Part shown: positions 8,351-17,808 of the stretch, in pieces
Position numbering within the stretch: position 1 is the first letter of the stretch
Layout: each line of letters starts with the position of its first letter
Assembly: GCA_051208035.1 (NCBI GenBank)
Contig: JBPJFZ010000020.1
Span: 1 to 64,000, forward strand
DNA length: 64,000 nt
Direction: 5' to 3'
Source of the DNA: JACKOB01 sp024234575
GTDB lineage: Bacteria; Pseudomonadota; Gammaproteobacteria; Pseudomonadales; Oleiphilaceae
Notes under the pieces: generated by a model
Told to the model about the DNA's origin: nothing
Seen by the model: the letters and a program-made list of their open reading frames with translations, nothing else
Database searches by the model: none
Translations under genes and position numbers: made by a program

Positions 8351-10087
8351 ATGAGCACTGCAAAACATTCATCACTTGAACACCGGCTTGCCGCACACTT
8401 GCACACGATCTATCCACACCTGGATGCGGCCGCATTGGCCAGCGAATGCCTGCTGACAATGCATCTTGAAGAAGGGGCAGCAACACCCCCACCCCATCAA
8501 AACTTGTGGTCAGAGCAGGATATAATGGGCATCAGTTATGGTGACAGTATTCGCTGTGAAGGTGAGATGCCGTTGCAAACACTCACGGATTTTTTGAAAA
8601 CCCACTTTAACGATAGTTTAACCACGCTCCACATACTGCCGTTTTTTCCCTACAGCTCGGACGATGGTTTTAGTGTGATGGACTACACCAACGTCAATGC
8701 TGCCCTCGGCGACTGGAACCATATATCCCGGCTGACACAGTCTTTTAAAGTGATGAGCGATCTGGTTATTAATCACTGCTCCAGCCGCAGCCTGTGGTTT
8801 GATAACTTTCGGCACAATATTGAACCCGGCGCCAGCTATTTTCGTTGTGTACCTGCAGACACAGATACCAGCATGGTGGTCCGGCCAAGAACATCGCCTT
8901 TACTGCGCGAAGTGCAAACAAATAACGGTATAAAGTATGTCTGGTGCACATTCAGTCACGATCAGGTCGACCTGAACTTCGAAAGCCCTGCCGTGCTGTT
9001 CGAGTTCCTGCGTATTATCAAGCTCTACCTGGACAAAGGGATTCGCTGGTTTCGTCTCGATGCCGTTGCCTTTCTGTGGAAGATACCGGGCACAAACTGC
9101 ATCAACCTGCCCCAAACCCACGAAGTCATCCGCTTGTTACGCCTGTTGATAGAACACTACGCGCCAGATGCCGTCATCATCACCGAAACCAATATACCCA
9201 ATCATGAAAACCTTACCTATTTTGGTAATGCCAATGAAGCCCACCTGATTTACAACTTCTCATTGCCACCACTGCTGATCAATACATTGATCACAGGTGA
9301 CTGCACGCACCTTAAAAACTGGCTGATGACAATGCCACCGGCACAAAACGGCACAACTTATCTTAATTTTATTGCGTCTCATGATGGCGTGGGATTAAGA
9401 CCCACCGAAGGATTATTAAGTGACTGGGAGCTCAACACTCTAATCACCACCATGCAGCGCTTTGGCGGTAAAATCAGCTCGCGTTCCGGCCCTGATGGCG
9501 CCCCCAAGCCTTATGAAATGAATATCAGTTTATGGAGCGCTCTTAGCGGCAGTGTTCGTGTTGGGCCAGACAGCTGGCACTTTGCCCGTTATATCTGCGC
9601 GCACACCATCATGCTGGCACTAGAAGGCATTCCGGCATTTTATATTCACAGCCTCATTGCCACCGAAAACGATTACGAGCGAATCGAACACACAGGGCAT
9701 TTTCGCTCAATTAACCGGCATGTCTGGGACAAAAACCTGCTGGAAGATGCCCTCGCCAGCGATACGCACCACAGTCGGGTTGCCAGCCGGCTAAAAGAGC
9801 TTATCCATATCAGACGCCAGCAAAGTGCCTTTCACCCCAACGCTACCCAATACGTCCTGCACCTTGGTGAGGGAGTTTTTGCTTTCTGGCGGCAAAGTCT
9901 TGATGGCAAACAAAGCATTTTCGCACTGCACAATATCAGCGATCAGGCGCAATGCATCAACATGGCAGAATTAAACCTGCTGTCGACCGATACCTGGACA
10001 GATCTTATTTCAGGCACTGCGTTTCACGATCACCATTGCACCCTCACCCTGACGCCATACCAATGCCTATGGCTTGCTAACTGCTAA
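8351..10087 (+). CDS. GH13 sugar phosphorylase, probably glucosylglycerate phosphorylase
   Basis: The 578-residue protein is a sucrose-phosphorylase-type GH13 enzyme. The nucleophile Asp237 is in RWFRLDAVAFLW, the acid/base Glu279 in ITETNIPN, and Asp345 in SHDGVGLRP. PFFPYSSDDGFSVMDY is typical of this subfamily. Beside a glucosylglycerate biosynthetic pair, the likely reaction is phosphorolysis of glucosylglycerate to glucose-1-phosphate and glycerate. The glycerate would then go to the kinase that heads the operon. Sucrose or glucosylglycerol phosphorylase are the alternatives. It starts 32 bases after gpgS. Confidence 0.85.
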   Translation: MSTAKHSSLEHRLAAHLHTIYPHLDAAALASECLLTMHLEEGAATPPPHQNLWSEQDIMGISYGDSIRCEGEMPLQTLTDFLKTHFNDSLTTLHILPFFPYSSDDGFSVMDYTNVNAALGDWNHISRLTQSFKVMSDLVINHCSSRSLWFDNFRHNIEPGASYFRCVPADTDTSMVVRPRTSPLLREVQTNNGIKYVWCTFSHDQVDLNFESPAVLFEFLRIIKLYLDKGIRWFRLDAVAFLWKIPGTNCINLPQTHEVIRLLRLLIEHYAPDAVIITETNIPNHENLTYFGNANEAHLIYNFSLPPLLINTLITGDCTHLKNWLMTMPPAQNGTTYLNFIASHDGVGLRPTEGLLSDWELNTLITTMQRFGGKISSRSGPDGAPKPYEMNISLWSALSGSVRVGPDSWHFARYICAHTIMLALEGIPAFYIHSLIATENDYERIEHTGHFRSINRHVWDKNLLEDALASDTHHSRVASRLKELIHIRRQQSAFHPNATQYVLHLGEGVFAFWRQSLDGKQSIFALHNISDQAQCINMAELNLLSTDTWTDLISGTAFHDHHCTLTLTPYQCLWLANC

Positions 10088-10209
10088 CCGGGCAAATCAT
10101 CTAATGCGCCCACAGATAAGGGTAAGTGTGAGTGGGTAACCGATTTTCGTGCAATTTATCAGGTATACTCCGGTACTTTCTTTCTCCCATTGTGCTTTGT
10201 TCGCCAAGA

Positions 10210-11346
10210 ATGAGGTCAGGTAACCGTGACTTAGTGACTATAACTTCCGCCGAACAACTAAAAACAAAAAAGAACTCGCTGATCGCCAACTACGCGAAAC
10301 CCGACAACAAAACAGCAACAATGCAACTGATTAATACTTTGGGCCCGTTTTTTCTCCTGTGGTACCTGGCCCTCCTGTCACTTGATGTTTCCTGGTGGCT
10401 GACAGGCGGCTGTATTGCGCTGCTCATATTGTTTTTATTACGTATTTTTACCCTGATGCATGATGCCGGCCACAATAGCCTGTTTGCATCAACCCCCATG
10501 AATAAACTCAGCGGCTTTATACTTGGCGTGCTCTGTGGCATGCCCCAATACGTGTGGTCGCAGAACCACAACTATCACCACACGACAAACGGCAACTGGA
10601 GCAAGTACCGCGGGCCGCTAAGTACCCTTTCCATCACAGAATTCGCAGCGCTCTCCGAACAACAAAAGCGTTCTTATGTCACACTGCGCAAGTTTTTTAA
10701 CGCACCTTTGGGGGGGTTTATGTATCTGATATTTAACCCCCGTGTTAACTGGCTGAAGGGCTGCATCAGGTTGATAAAGTTCATTCTGGCAATGAAAAAG
10801 CTCGCGCCAGAAAAAACAATAAAGGAAATCGCCGCACTGCATGACTCGAAAGTCTGGAAAGATCACAAAGAGTTTTGGCACATGACTGCCAACAACCTCT
10901 TATTGCTGAGCATCTGGGTTCTGATGTCCTGGTGGATTGGGTCACTGGCCTTTTTTGCCATCTATTTGTCCAGTGTATCGTTGGCCGGTGCCGGCGGCAT
11001 TATTTTGTTTACCGTACAACACAACTTTAAACATGCCTATGCGGCCGACAACGAGCACTGGGATTACCATCAGGCAGCCTTGCATGGCACCAGCTACCTG
11101 AAACTTCCCAAACTCCTGCACTGGTTCACCGCCGATATCGGCTACCACCATATTCATCACTTGTCAGCGCGCATTCCTAATTACCAGTTAAAGCAATGCC
11201 ATGTTGCAAACAGACATCTTTTTACCTGCGTTCCACGACTGAAACTCTCTGGAATACCACAAGCGTTTGACTACATTCTTTGGGACAATAAAAAGCTCAG
11301 GATTATCTCTGTGGCCGAGTTTTACACACTGTATCCGGCAAGATAA
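10210..11346 (+). CDS. Membrane fatty acid desaturase
   Basis: The protein carries the three histidine clusters of di-iron acyl desaturases: HDAGHN, HNYHH and the C-terminal YHHIHHL followed by SARIPNY. Hydrophobic segments between them fit the usual four-helix membrane topology. It probably inserts a double bond in membrane acyl-lipids (DesA-like); the position is unknown. The frame is open back to a GTG at 10132. I chose the ATG at 10210, with a GTG at 10234 and an ATG at 10321 as alternatives, since none has a clear ribosome site. It follows the glucosylglycerate operon by about 120 bases and may share its stress regulation. Confidence 0.85.
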   Translation: MRSGNRDLVTITSAEQLKTKKNSLIANYAKPDNKTATMQLINTLGPFFLLWYLALLSLDVSWWLTGGCIALLILFLLRIFTLMHDAGHNSLFASTPMNKLSGFILGVLCGMPQYVWSQNHNYHHTTNGNWSKYRGPLSTLSITEFAALSEQQKRSYVTLRKFFNAPLGGFMYLIFNPRVNWLKGCIRLIKFILAMKKLAPEKTIKEIAALHDSKVWKDHKEFWHMTANNLLLLSIWVLMSWWIGSLAFFAIYLSSVSLAGAGGIILFTVQHNFKHAYAADNEHWDYHQAALHGTSYLKLPKLLHWFTADIGYHHIHHLSARIPNYQLKQCHVANRHLFTCVPRLKLSGIPQAFDYILWDNKKLRIISVAEFYTLYPAR

Positions 11347-11363
11347 CAGAGGCTAAAGGCAGC

Positions 11364-12731
11364 TCATGAAGTGCTTCTGGTATCTACAGGTATGGACAGT
11401 GTAAAAGTGCAACCCTTGTCAGCATTATTCTCTGCCGACAAACTGCCCCCCATAAACACAGCATAGTTGTAACTGGTAGCTAACCCCAGCCCTATACCTT
11501 CGTAGGCCCGCGTCGAAGACATATCTTGCTGGGTAAACACGTCAAACATGCTACCTATATTTTTATCACTGATGCCTATACCCTCATCAATGACACGACT
11601 GATCAAACGCTTTTCCCCTTGCACATCATTAATAAAGGCGCTAACCACAACGCGGCCATTTTTAGTAAATTTAAGCGCATTATCTATCAGGTTATAAAGT
11701 ATCTTTTGCACCTTGGCCGCATCCGATTCGACACTGAGGTTCGCGATGGCATCTATTTCAAATACCAGCGAATTCTGATTAGTCTCTTTCTTGTTGACGA
11801 ATTCACTTTCTAACGATTTGAACACATCTGCCAACACAAACCAGCTTCGCGTTAGGGTTATTCTTTGCGAAAACAATTCGGTAAACTCAAGCAGATCATC
11901 AATTTTTCGCACCAGCTCACCGGTCGACTGACGAATATGCTCAACACAAAGCTGGCCTTTTTCTGTTAACTCCTGCCTGGCTAAAATCTGGTTAAACCCC
12001 ACAATACCGTTTAACGGTGTTTTTAATTCATGACTGATGGTCGCCAAAAACTGCGCTTTCGCCTCGCTTGCCTCCCGCGCTCTGGTTTCAGCAATCTCAC
12101 GTCGCTTGATTTCATCTTCGAGTGTTAACGCATGATCTATCACCTGGCTTTCTGACTCCTCTGTCGTGCGCAATAAGCTGTTAAAGCAAATGTAGACCGC
12201 CACAATGGCCATAAATACGAATAACCCAGCCAGATAGGGCATGGTGTCGGGAGGAGTGATATTACCCGGATGCAATTGTTTGAGAGTAAGCAGCAACGAC
12301 ACCGCGACGAGGCATAGCATGTACAGACAGCTTACTATCGCTTCACGCCGCCCCAATAATAACGATGTCATTACCGGCACTGCTGGCAACACCGCCACAC
12401 TATAGAAAAGAACCCCGCCATTGGTAATAAAGCCGCTGGTTACAATTAAGTGAAGCACCACCACGGTGACATAAGTCGGCCATACGATGCGTTTTTTACA
12501 GCGGTACAGTGACACTGCACAAATAATAATGATCGCCAACACCACACTGTTGATGATCTGTCGCACCAATACACCTTGCCAAAATGCAACCAGCGTAACT
12601 AAAGTCACCAAGCACACCAATACCCCCAGAACAATCAGGGTGTAGCGACGCCTTTTCGCTTCATAGATCTCACGTAACGCTTGCCGCCCACGGGTATCTA
12701 TTGATGCAGAGGACTGGTGCAGTATGCTCAT
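11364..12731 (-). CDS. Membrane sensor histidine kinase, no receiver domain
   Basis: This 455-residue kinase has about six hydrophobic segments between residues 30 and 190, which suggests sensing within or at the membrane. A coiled linker follows, then the dimerisation/phosphoacceptor domain with His234 in SHELKTPLNG. The ATPase domain has the N box (LYNLIDNALKF), G1 (DEGIGI, 382-387) and G2 (GIGLGLA, 412-418). No response regulator is adjacent and no receiver domain is attached, so it is an orphan. It converges with the desaturase gene; desaturases are controlled by membrane kinases in Bacillus (DesK), so a link is possible but unproven. Confidence 0.88.
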   Translation of the reverse strand: MSILHQSSASIDTRGRQALREIYEAKRRRYTLIVLGVLVCLVTLVTLVAFWQGVLVRQIINSVVLAIIIICAVSLYRCKKRIVWPTYVTVVVLHLIVTSGFITNGGVLFYSVAVLPAVPVMTSLLLGRREAIVSCLYMLCLVAVSLLLTLKQLHPGNITPPDTMPYLAGLFVFMAIVAVYICFNSLLRTTEESESQVIDHALTLEDEIKRREIAETRAREASEAKAQFLATISHELKTPLNGIVGFNQILARQELTEKGQLCVEHIRQSTGELVRKIDDLLEFTELFSQRITLTRSWFVLADVFKSLESEFVNKKETNQNSLVFEIDAIANLSVESDAAKVQKILYNLIDNALKFTKNGRVVVSAFINDVQGEKRLISRVIDEGIGISDKNIGSMFDVFTQQDMSSTRAYEGIGLGLATSYNYAVFMGGSLSAENNADKGCTFTLSIPVDTRSTS

Positions 12732-12890
12732 AAATATGAGTGTAGTGAAAGAACCGGGATTACGCCCAATTCAGCAGCATTTGTGCGCCACTTAAAAAGG
12801 CCAGGCTATCCATAACGAAACGGTAACTTCTCAGGTGTGACAGGCAAGACTATGATTGGGCATTAGCCGCTGCAAAACACGCTCTCGAAT

Positions 12891-13796
12891 ATGCCTGAGA
12901 ACAACGAATCAATCAGTATCGAGAACCTCGAAACAGAACTTCGCACCATCGCCGCCGATCACTTCCTTGCGGCACATACGCGCGTACCCGACGTTTACCG
13001 GCAGCACTTCTCTTCTGCAAACGCCATAATCAAGAGGCACTGGGAAAACCGGCGAGACATCCCGCAGGATATTCTCAGCATGCCGAAAACAGCTTTTCGA
13101 TTCGTTAAAAATACGATAAGAAAAGTAAACACCAGCGTTGCACCAACACCACCAAAGCTATCCGGAAAAGAACAAGCGCTGCTTACACTGATTCAGGGGC
13201 AACTGCTGCAATTAGAACAACTCACAGATACCTTGCTGCAAAAAACCAGAACTTACTCTGCAGATATCGTGACGCTTGAAGCACTCGCTGCCAAACCATT
13301 AAATAAAGTGGAACAAGAGGCCATTAACGAGTTCCTCACCCATAAAATACAAAGCTTTACTCTGCCGCGAGATGGTAGCCGTGACCTGTTACTTTTTTTA
13401 ACCATCGGTATGCTGGGTAAAGGCCTCAGCCAAAAAGTCGTATTTGGCAGCTCAATAGCCACAGGCACAGCCTTGGCGCAAAGCCTCTATCTGTCTCAAC
13501 AAAGCTGGTGGAGTGCGGCATGGCTGCACTGGGCGGGCTCACCTGCCTGGGTTACCGCCGCCGGTGCCACGGGTGGTGTCGCACTGACACTATTACTGGC
13601 ACCAATAATATCGCCAGTAGCCGAGATGATGGTGAACCGATTGCGGGGTGAAAAACATCTGCACAAGCTCATCGAGCAAGTTGAAACCAACCTGCTGGAT
13701 CATCGTCCAGATCGTCTTGATATCGCAGGCCTGTTTGCCAGTTATGCGCAATTAGCACCAGACCTTGTACAAGTACTGAGAAATCTGAGGGGCTAA
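12891..13796 (+). CDS. Unknown protein with two C-terminal membrane segments
   Basis: This 301-residue protein of unknown function has a soluble helical N-terminal half. Around residues 160-185 and 195-240 are hydrophobic segments (LLLFLTIGMLGKG, then AGATGGVALTLLLAPIISPV), followed by a charged C-terminal tail. The overall plan resembles DUF6635-type proteins, but that is a weak recollection. No ribosome site is obvious before the ATG. It is divergent from the kinase gene across about 160 bases. Confidence 0.65.
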   Translation: MPENNESISIENLETELRTIAADHFLAAHTRVPDVYRQHFSSANAIIKRHWENRRDIPQDILSMPKTAFRFVKNTIRKVNTSVAPTPPKLSGKEQALLTLIQGQLLQLEQLTDTLLQKTRTYSADIVTLEALAAKPLNKVEQEAINEFLTHKIQSFTLPRDGSRDLLLFLTIGMLGKGLSQKVVFGSSIATGTALAQSLYLSQQSWWSAAWLHWAGSPAWVTAAGATGGVALTLLLAPIISPVAEMMVNRLRGEKHLHKLIEQVETNLLDHRPDRLDIAGLFASYAQLAPDLVQVLRNLRG

Positions 13797-14064
13797 ACAT
13801 GACATCAACAAAAATAATACCGGCTCATTTTGCATTCTTGACACATATGTCAATTTTATTTACAGCCCACCAGTGCGGTAAATTCAATTCAGTGCCTATT
13901 TAACAACCAAAGCTTGTAGACTTGCATCGCACAAAGATTGGACAAAAAATTATTGAGCATTACGTCACACTTCAACACCCAGATGTCATGATTCTTTACA
14001 CTTCGCAATTTCACCATTTCTAGCTGTCAGCTTATCTAACTGTTTTAAATGCCATTACACCACC
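13797..14064 (+). other. Intergenic control region upstream of the PEP-CTERM gene
   Basis: No gene is visible here. An inverted repeat TTGACA-CATA-TGTCAA lies at 13838-13853, about 210 bp upstream of the sigma-54 promoter at 14065. That distance is compatible with an enhancer site for a sigma-54 activator such as PrsR, but no PrsR site consensus was available for comparison. Confidence 0.4.
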
Positions 14065-14080
14065 TGGCATTATATTTGCT
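14065..14080 (+). promoter_or_regulatory. Sigma-54 (RpoN) promoter
   Basis: TGGCATTATATTTGCT matches the -24/-12 consensus TGGCAC-N5-TTGCW with exact spacing and one substitution in the first element. Transcription would start near 14091, leaving a leader of roughly 20 bases that contains AGGAG before the ATG at 14114. PEP-CTERM genes are known to be controlled by RpoN with the PrsK/PrsR two-component system, which agrees with this placement. Confidence 0.75.
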
Positions 14081-14113
14081 TTATTAGCCACATTGATTTT
14101 AGGAGAATTCAAG

Positions 14114-14905
14114 ATGTTAAAAAAAATAATTGTTGCTACGGCCGCGCTTATCGCTATGCCAGCACTCGCAGGAACACAAACCTGGAATTTGAATGACGGA
14201 TCATTCAACTATTCTGGCAACGGCAACACGATGACTATCAACGGTGCCAACAGCAACAATTTAGGTATTACTGGCTGGTCAGATACCGGTGGCACCAATG
14301 ATGACAAGATCGAAAGCGGCAAATTGACGTACGGCAGCAGCTACGGGCTGATGCTGCAAAACCGTGACGAATCGAACACAACGCCCAGCCACTCTATTGA
14401 CAACTTCGATAATGACTTTGACATGGTGCTGTTATCGTTCGATAAGGCCATTGATCTTGAAGGCTTTAATATTGGCTGGGCACGTGAGACAGATACCAAC
14501 GGCAATAATTACAACTATGCGGATGTCACCGTAGCGGCGTATACCGGTGCAGGCAACTTTGCGTTCAACGCATCTGACACATGGAGCAGCATCGCAGGTA
14601 CCAACTGGAGTACTATTGGTCACTACGGAAACGTCAGCGATTACAGCTACCAGTCAGTCACTACCGATGTAAAATCTAAATACTGGCTGATTGGGGCCTA
14701 CAACCCAACATTTACCGGTGCAGGTGAAACTACTAACGGTCCTGGTACTGGCTGGAGAGATGGCTTTAAGTTAGCTTCTGTTACAGGTCAAACCTTTACT
14801 CCCGGCACGACCACCAATGTACCAGAGCCAGGCACCATGGCCATTTTAGCCTCTGGCCTGCTGGGATTGTTTGCTACAAGACGCAGGAAGCAAGCGGGTC
14901 TATAA
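14114..14905 (+). CDS. PEP-CTERM exosortase-sorted surface protein (XDP1-like)
   Basis: The 263-residue protein begins with a signal peptide ending near PALAG and ends with the tripartite PEP-CTERM signal: VPEPGT, a short hydrophobic helix and the basic RRRKQ tail. Exosortase recognises this signal, removes it and anchors or releases the protein at the surface. The middle is rich in Asn, Gly, Ser, Thr and aromatic residues. It resembles exosortase-dependent surface proteins of the XDP1 type, though this subfamily call is tentative. AGGAG at 14101-14105 supports the start. A sigma-54 promoter lies upstream and a strong terminator follows. Confidence 0.88.
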   Translation: MLKKIIVATAALIAMPALAGTQTWNLNDGSFNYSGNGNTMTINGANSNNLGITGWSDTGGTNDDKIESGKLTYGSSYGLMLQNRDESNTTPSHSIDNFDNDFDMVLLSFDKAIDLEGFNIGWARETDTNGNNYNYADVTVAAYTGAGNFAFNASDTWSSIAGTNWSTIGHYGNVSDYSYQSVTTDVKSKYWLIGAYNPTFTGAGETTNGPGTGWRDGFKLASVTGQTFTPGTTTNVPEPGTMAILASGLLGLFATRRRKQAGL

Positions 14906-14924
14906 TTGGGGCAAACCTCTGCGT

Positions 14925-14952
14925 AAAAAGGCGAACCAGGTTCGCCTTTTTT
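14925..14952 (+). terminator. Rho-independent terminator
   Basis: The hairpin has arms AAAAAGGCGAACC and GGTTCGCCTTTTTT around a single A, running into a T-rich tract. It ends the PEP-CTERM transcript and separates it from prsT. Confidence 0.9.
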
Positions 14953-14988
14953 ATTGCCTATAATTTTTACTCGGATTGCTAAAACACC

Positions 14989-17805
14989 ATGAAGCTTTAC
15001 CCTTCTGTGATACTCACCGTAGCTCTCACCTTTACCAGCGCACTTGCCTGGGCCGAAACTTCTGCCAACAGCAGCCCAACCATCGACAACTATGAGCTGG
15101 CAGCGAAAGCATTTGCTGAGAAAAAGCCCAACGATGCTTTTATATATTTAAAGAATGCATTACAGGAAAACCCACGACACTTACCTTCCAAGCTATTGCT
15201 TAGCCAGGTTTATTTTGATGCGGGTAATATTCCAGCAACGGAAGAAGAGCTGCGAGAGTCTTTAGATCTTGGTGCTGATATCAATCTGGTGCTGCCATTA
15301 CTTGGTCATACGCTGATTATGCAGCGTAAAGTCGATGCGCTGCTGGCGTTGGAGCAATACAGTAAAGACTTCAATCGACAAACCCAGTTCGAATGGGCGC
15401 TGTTAAAAGGACAGGCTTACCTCATTCGTAAAGACCAGACGATGGCGCAAATGCAGTTTGAAAACGCACTGGCAATATCCCCTAAGGATGTGCGTGCAAT
15501 CAATACCATGGCAACGCTGTATTTGCAGTTGGGCTGGTATGACAAGGCTGGCCACCTCATCACGCAATCCATGGATATAGACCCAAAAAATGAAAAAACA
15601 TGGGTGATTAAAGGTGAGCTGGCATTAGCACAAAACAAACCCAATGAGGCTTTAGCGGCGTTCAATCAGGCTTTTACGATCGATAGCTACGACCCCCGCG
15701 TCTTACGAAACCTCGCCACAACGCACCTGAAACTGAAAAACTTTACCGATACGCAAACCTATATTGACCTGACGCTTGCTCAGTCTCCTTCAGACCCGGC
15801 AGCCACTCTCATTAATGCCTGGCTGCTCATGTCGGATAATAACGAGGCGATGGCCCAACAATCGTTGGCGGATCTCAGTTCGAAGTTATCACTACTGGAC
15901 GAGTCTGAGCTTTCAGAAGACCTGTCGCTGCTGTTTGTGCAAAGCGCGGCGGAGTATATTCAGGGCAACTATGAGAAAGCACGCCAGCATCTGGAAGCCT
16001 ACCTAGCGAAAGCACCTACGGATATCGGTGCCATTCGCATGCTAACGGATATATACGTTAAGACAAACGTGCCTCGCAAAGCGGCAGAACTGCTAGAAAG
16101 TAAACGGTCGGTGATTTCAGGAGACATCGAACTTTCAGCCAAACTGATACAACTTTATATTGCTGACAACAAGTTGCTGCAGGCAGAGCAGCTTCTGGCA
16201 TCAATGAAGATGAAGCTGCCCGATAATATTTACCTGACTTACCTCGAAGCCCAGATAGAGGCCGCCCGTCACCGTCCCAAACAGGCCCTGGCGATTCTTA
16301 ACAGACATCAACTAGGCAAAGATGAACCTTTTAGATACTCGTTATTAAAAGGCCAACTGCAATTGCAGCTTAATGATTTAAAAGCAGCAAAAGCCACCGC
16401 AGAGCGGATTATTGCCAGTAAAGTCGATAACAACGATGCACTCAACTTTATTGCAGCAGTGCTGATTAAAAACAACCAGTTAGATAGTGCACTACCCTAT
16501 ATTGACCGCGCATTAAGCACGAACAACCAGGACGTCAGTGCGCGATTCAATAAAGCGATTATTCTGAAATCTCAAGGAAAGCTCATTGAAGCAGAAAACA
16601 TGCTCAACGAGATTCTAACGCAGAATAAACAGCATACCCCCACCCTCATCCTGCTCGCCCGCAATGACACGCAGGCAGGAAAATACGAAAATGCGATCAG
16701 CCGCATCAATCAGATTCTGGTTTATGACCCTAATAATACATCCGCACTGGAAACCAAACTTGTCATTTACAAACAACAGCAAAACTGGAAAGAGGCCCTC
16801 GCCACCGCGCAGCAATTAAACCAGCTGGATCGACTGAATGCCGATTATCTTACCGAAAATATCCAGCTGCTGATTCGCCTGCAACGCTACGGGGATACCG
16901 AGCGCTATCAAAAAATTCTATTTGGGCTGTGGAGCAACGAGCCTGAGCAGCTTCGATTTCTCGCGCAGCTACAGGTATCCAGCAGGCATCTCGAAGCAGC
17001 CATCCAGACGCTGCAGAAGGCAGCCGATCTCAACAGCAAGTCGCTGCCCATACAGCTCGAACTTAGCCAGTTGTATTTTATCAGCGGCAACACCCAGGCA
17101 GCCCAACAGCAATTAGAAAGCGCAGAAGCAAAGTTTGGTAAAACGGCCAATATTTATCTATTGCGAGGCGATATCGCCCAAAGAGAAAAACAACTCGAAA
17201 GCGCCAGACAACAATACTTGGCTGCGCTGAATCTGGATGCTGACAACACAACCGCCATCATTAACCTCTACCAACTAACCCTCAAGGGCGTGGGTGCAAC
17301 AGAGTTTACCACCATGTTGGAGACACGCGTGAAAGATGCGGATGCACCGCACTGGATGCGCAAACTACTGGCAGACAGCTACTTAAATCAGGGTAATTTT
17401 GCCGCCGCACAGAAGCATTACGAACGGCTCATCGCTATCCCTGAGCTGGCAAACGATTCTTCCATTCTTAATAACCTGGCGAATATTTACAGCGCGACAG
17501 ACCTGTCAAAAGCTTTGAAAACGGCGCAAAAGGGATTGGAATCAGATAAGAAAAATCCGGCACTGTTGGATACGCTGGGTTGGATTCTGGCCCGTCAGGG
17601 GCAGTTTAATGACGCCTTACCGTACTTGCGCGAAGCCTACAGTTTCAATGCCAGTAACCATGAAGTGCGCTATCACATCGGCTACACATTGCTCAAGTTG
17701 GACCGGAAGATTGAAGCGATCGCAGAATTGAGAGCCGCCGTCGATGGCGGCCCAACCTTTGCCGAATACAACGCAGCCAAAGCCCTGCTGGATTCTATTC
17801 AGTAG
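14989..17805 (+). CDS. prsT: PEP-CTERM system TPR-repeat protein PrsT
   Basis: This 938-residue exported protein has a signal peptide (cleavage near ALAWAET) and tandem TPR motifs along its whole length, for example AINTMATLYLQLGWYDKAG and ALNFIAAVLIKNNQLDSAL. Size and architecture match PrsT, found in organisms with exosortase and extracellular polysaccharide clusters. Its role is not firmly established; it probably scaffolds polysaccharide or protein export in the periplasm. A TATAAT at 14959-14964 may be its -10 element. It sits next to a PEP-CTERM substrate, but no exosortase or polysaccharide genes are in the window. Confidence 0.85.
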   Translation: MKLYPSVILTVALTFTSALAWAETSANSSPTIDNYELAAKAFAEKKPNDAFIYLKNALQENPRHLPSKLLLSQVYFDAGNIPATEEELRESLDLGADINLVLPLLGHTLIMQRKVDALLALEQYSKDFNRQTQFEWALLKGQAYLIRKDQTMAQMQFENALAISPKDVRAINTMATLYLQLGWYDKAGHLITQSMDIDPKNEKTWVIKGELALAQNKPNEALAAFNQAFTIDSYDPRVLRNLATTHLKLKNFTDTQTYIDLTLAQSPSDPAATLINAWLLMSDNNEAMAQQSLADLSSKLSLLDESELSEDLSLLFVQSAAEYIQGNYEKARQHLEAYLAKAPTDIGAIRMLTDIYVKTNVPRKAAELLESKRSVISGDIELSAKLIQLYIADNKLLQAEQLLASMKMKLPDNIYLTYLEAQIEAARHRPKQALAILNRHQLGKDEPFRYSLLKGQLQLQLNDLKAAKATAERIIASKVDNNDALNFIAAVLIKNNQLDSALPYIDRALSTNNQDVSARFNKAIILKSQGKLIEAENMLNEILTQNKQHTPTLILLARNDTQAGKYENAISRINQILVYDPNNTSALETKLVIYKQQQNWKEALATAQQLNQLDRLNADYLTENIQLLIRLQRYGDTERYQKILFGLWSNEPEQLRFLAQLQVSSRHLEAAIQTLQKAADLNSKSLPIQLELSQLYFISGNTQAAQQQLESAEAKFGKTANIYLLRGDIAQREKQLESARQQYLAALNLDADNTTAIINLYQLTLKGVGATEFTTMLETRVKDADAPHWMRKLLADSYLNQGNFAAAQKHYERLIAIPELANDSSILNNLANIYSATDLSKALKTAQKGLESDKKNPALLDTLGWILARQGQFNDALPYLREAYSFNASNHEVRYHIGYTLLKLDRKIEAIAELRAAVDGGPTFAEYNAAKALLDSIQ

Positions 17806-17808
17806 GTG

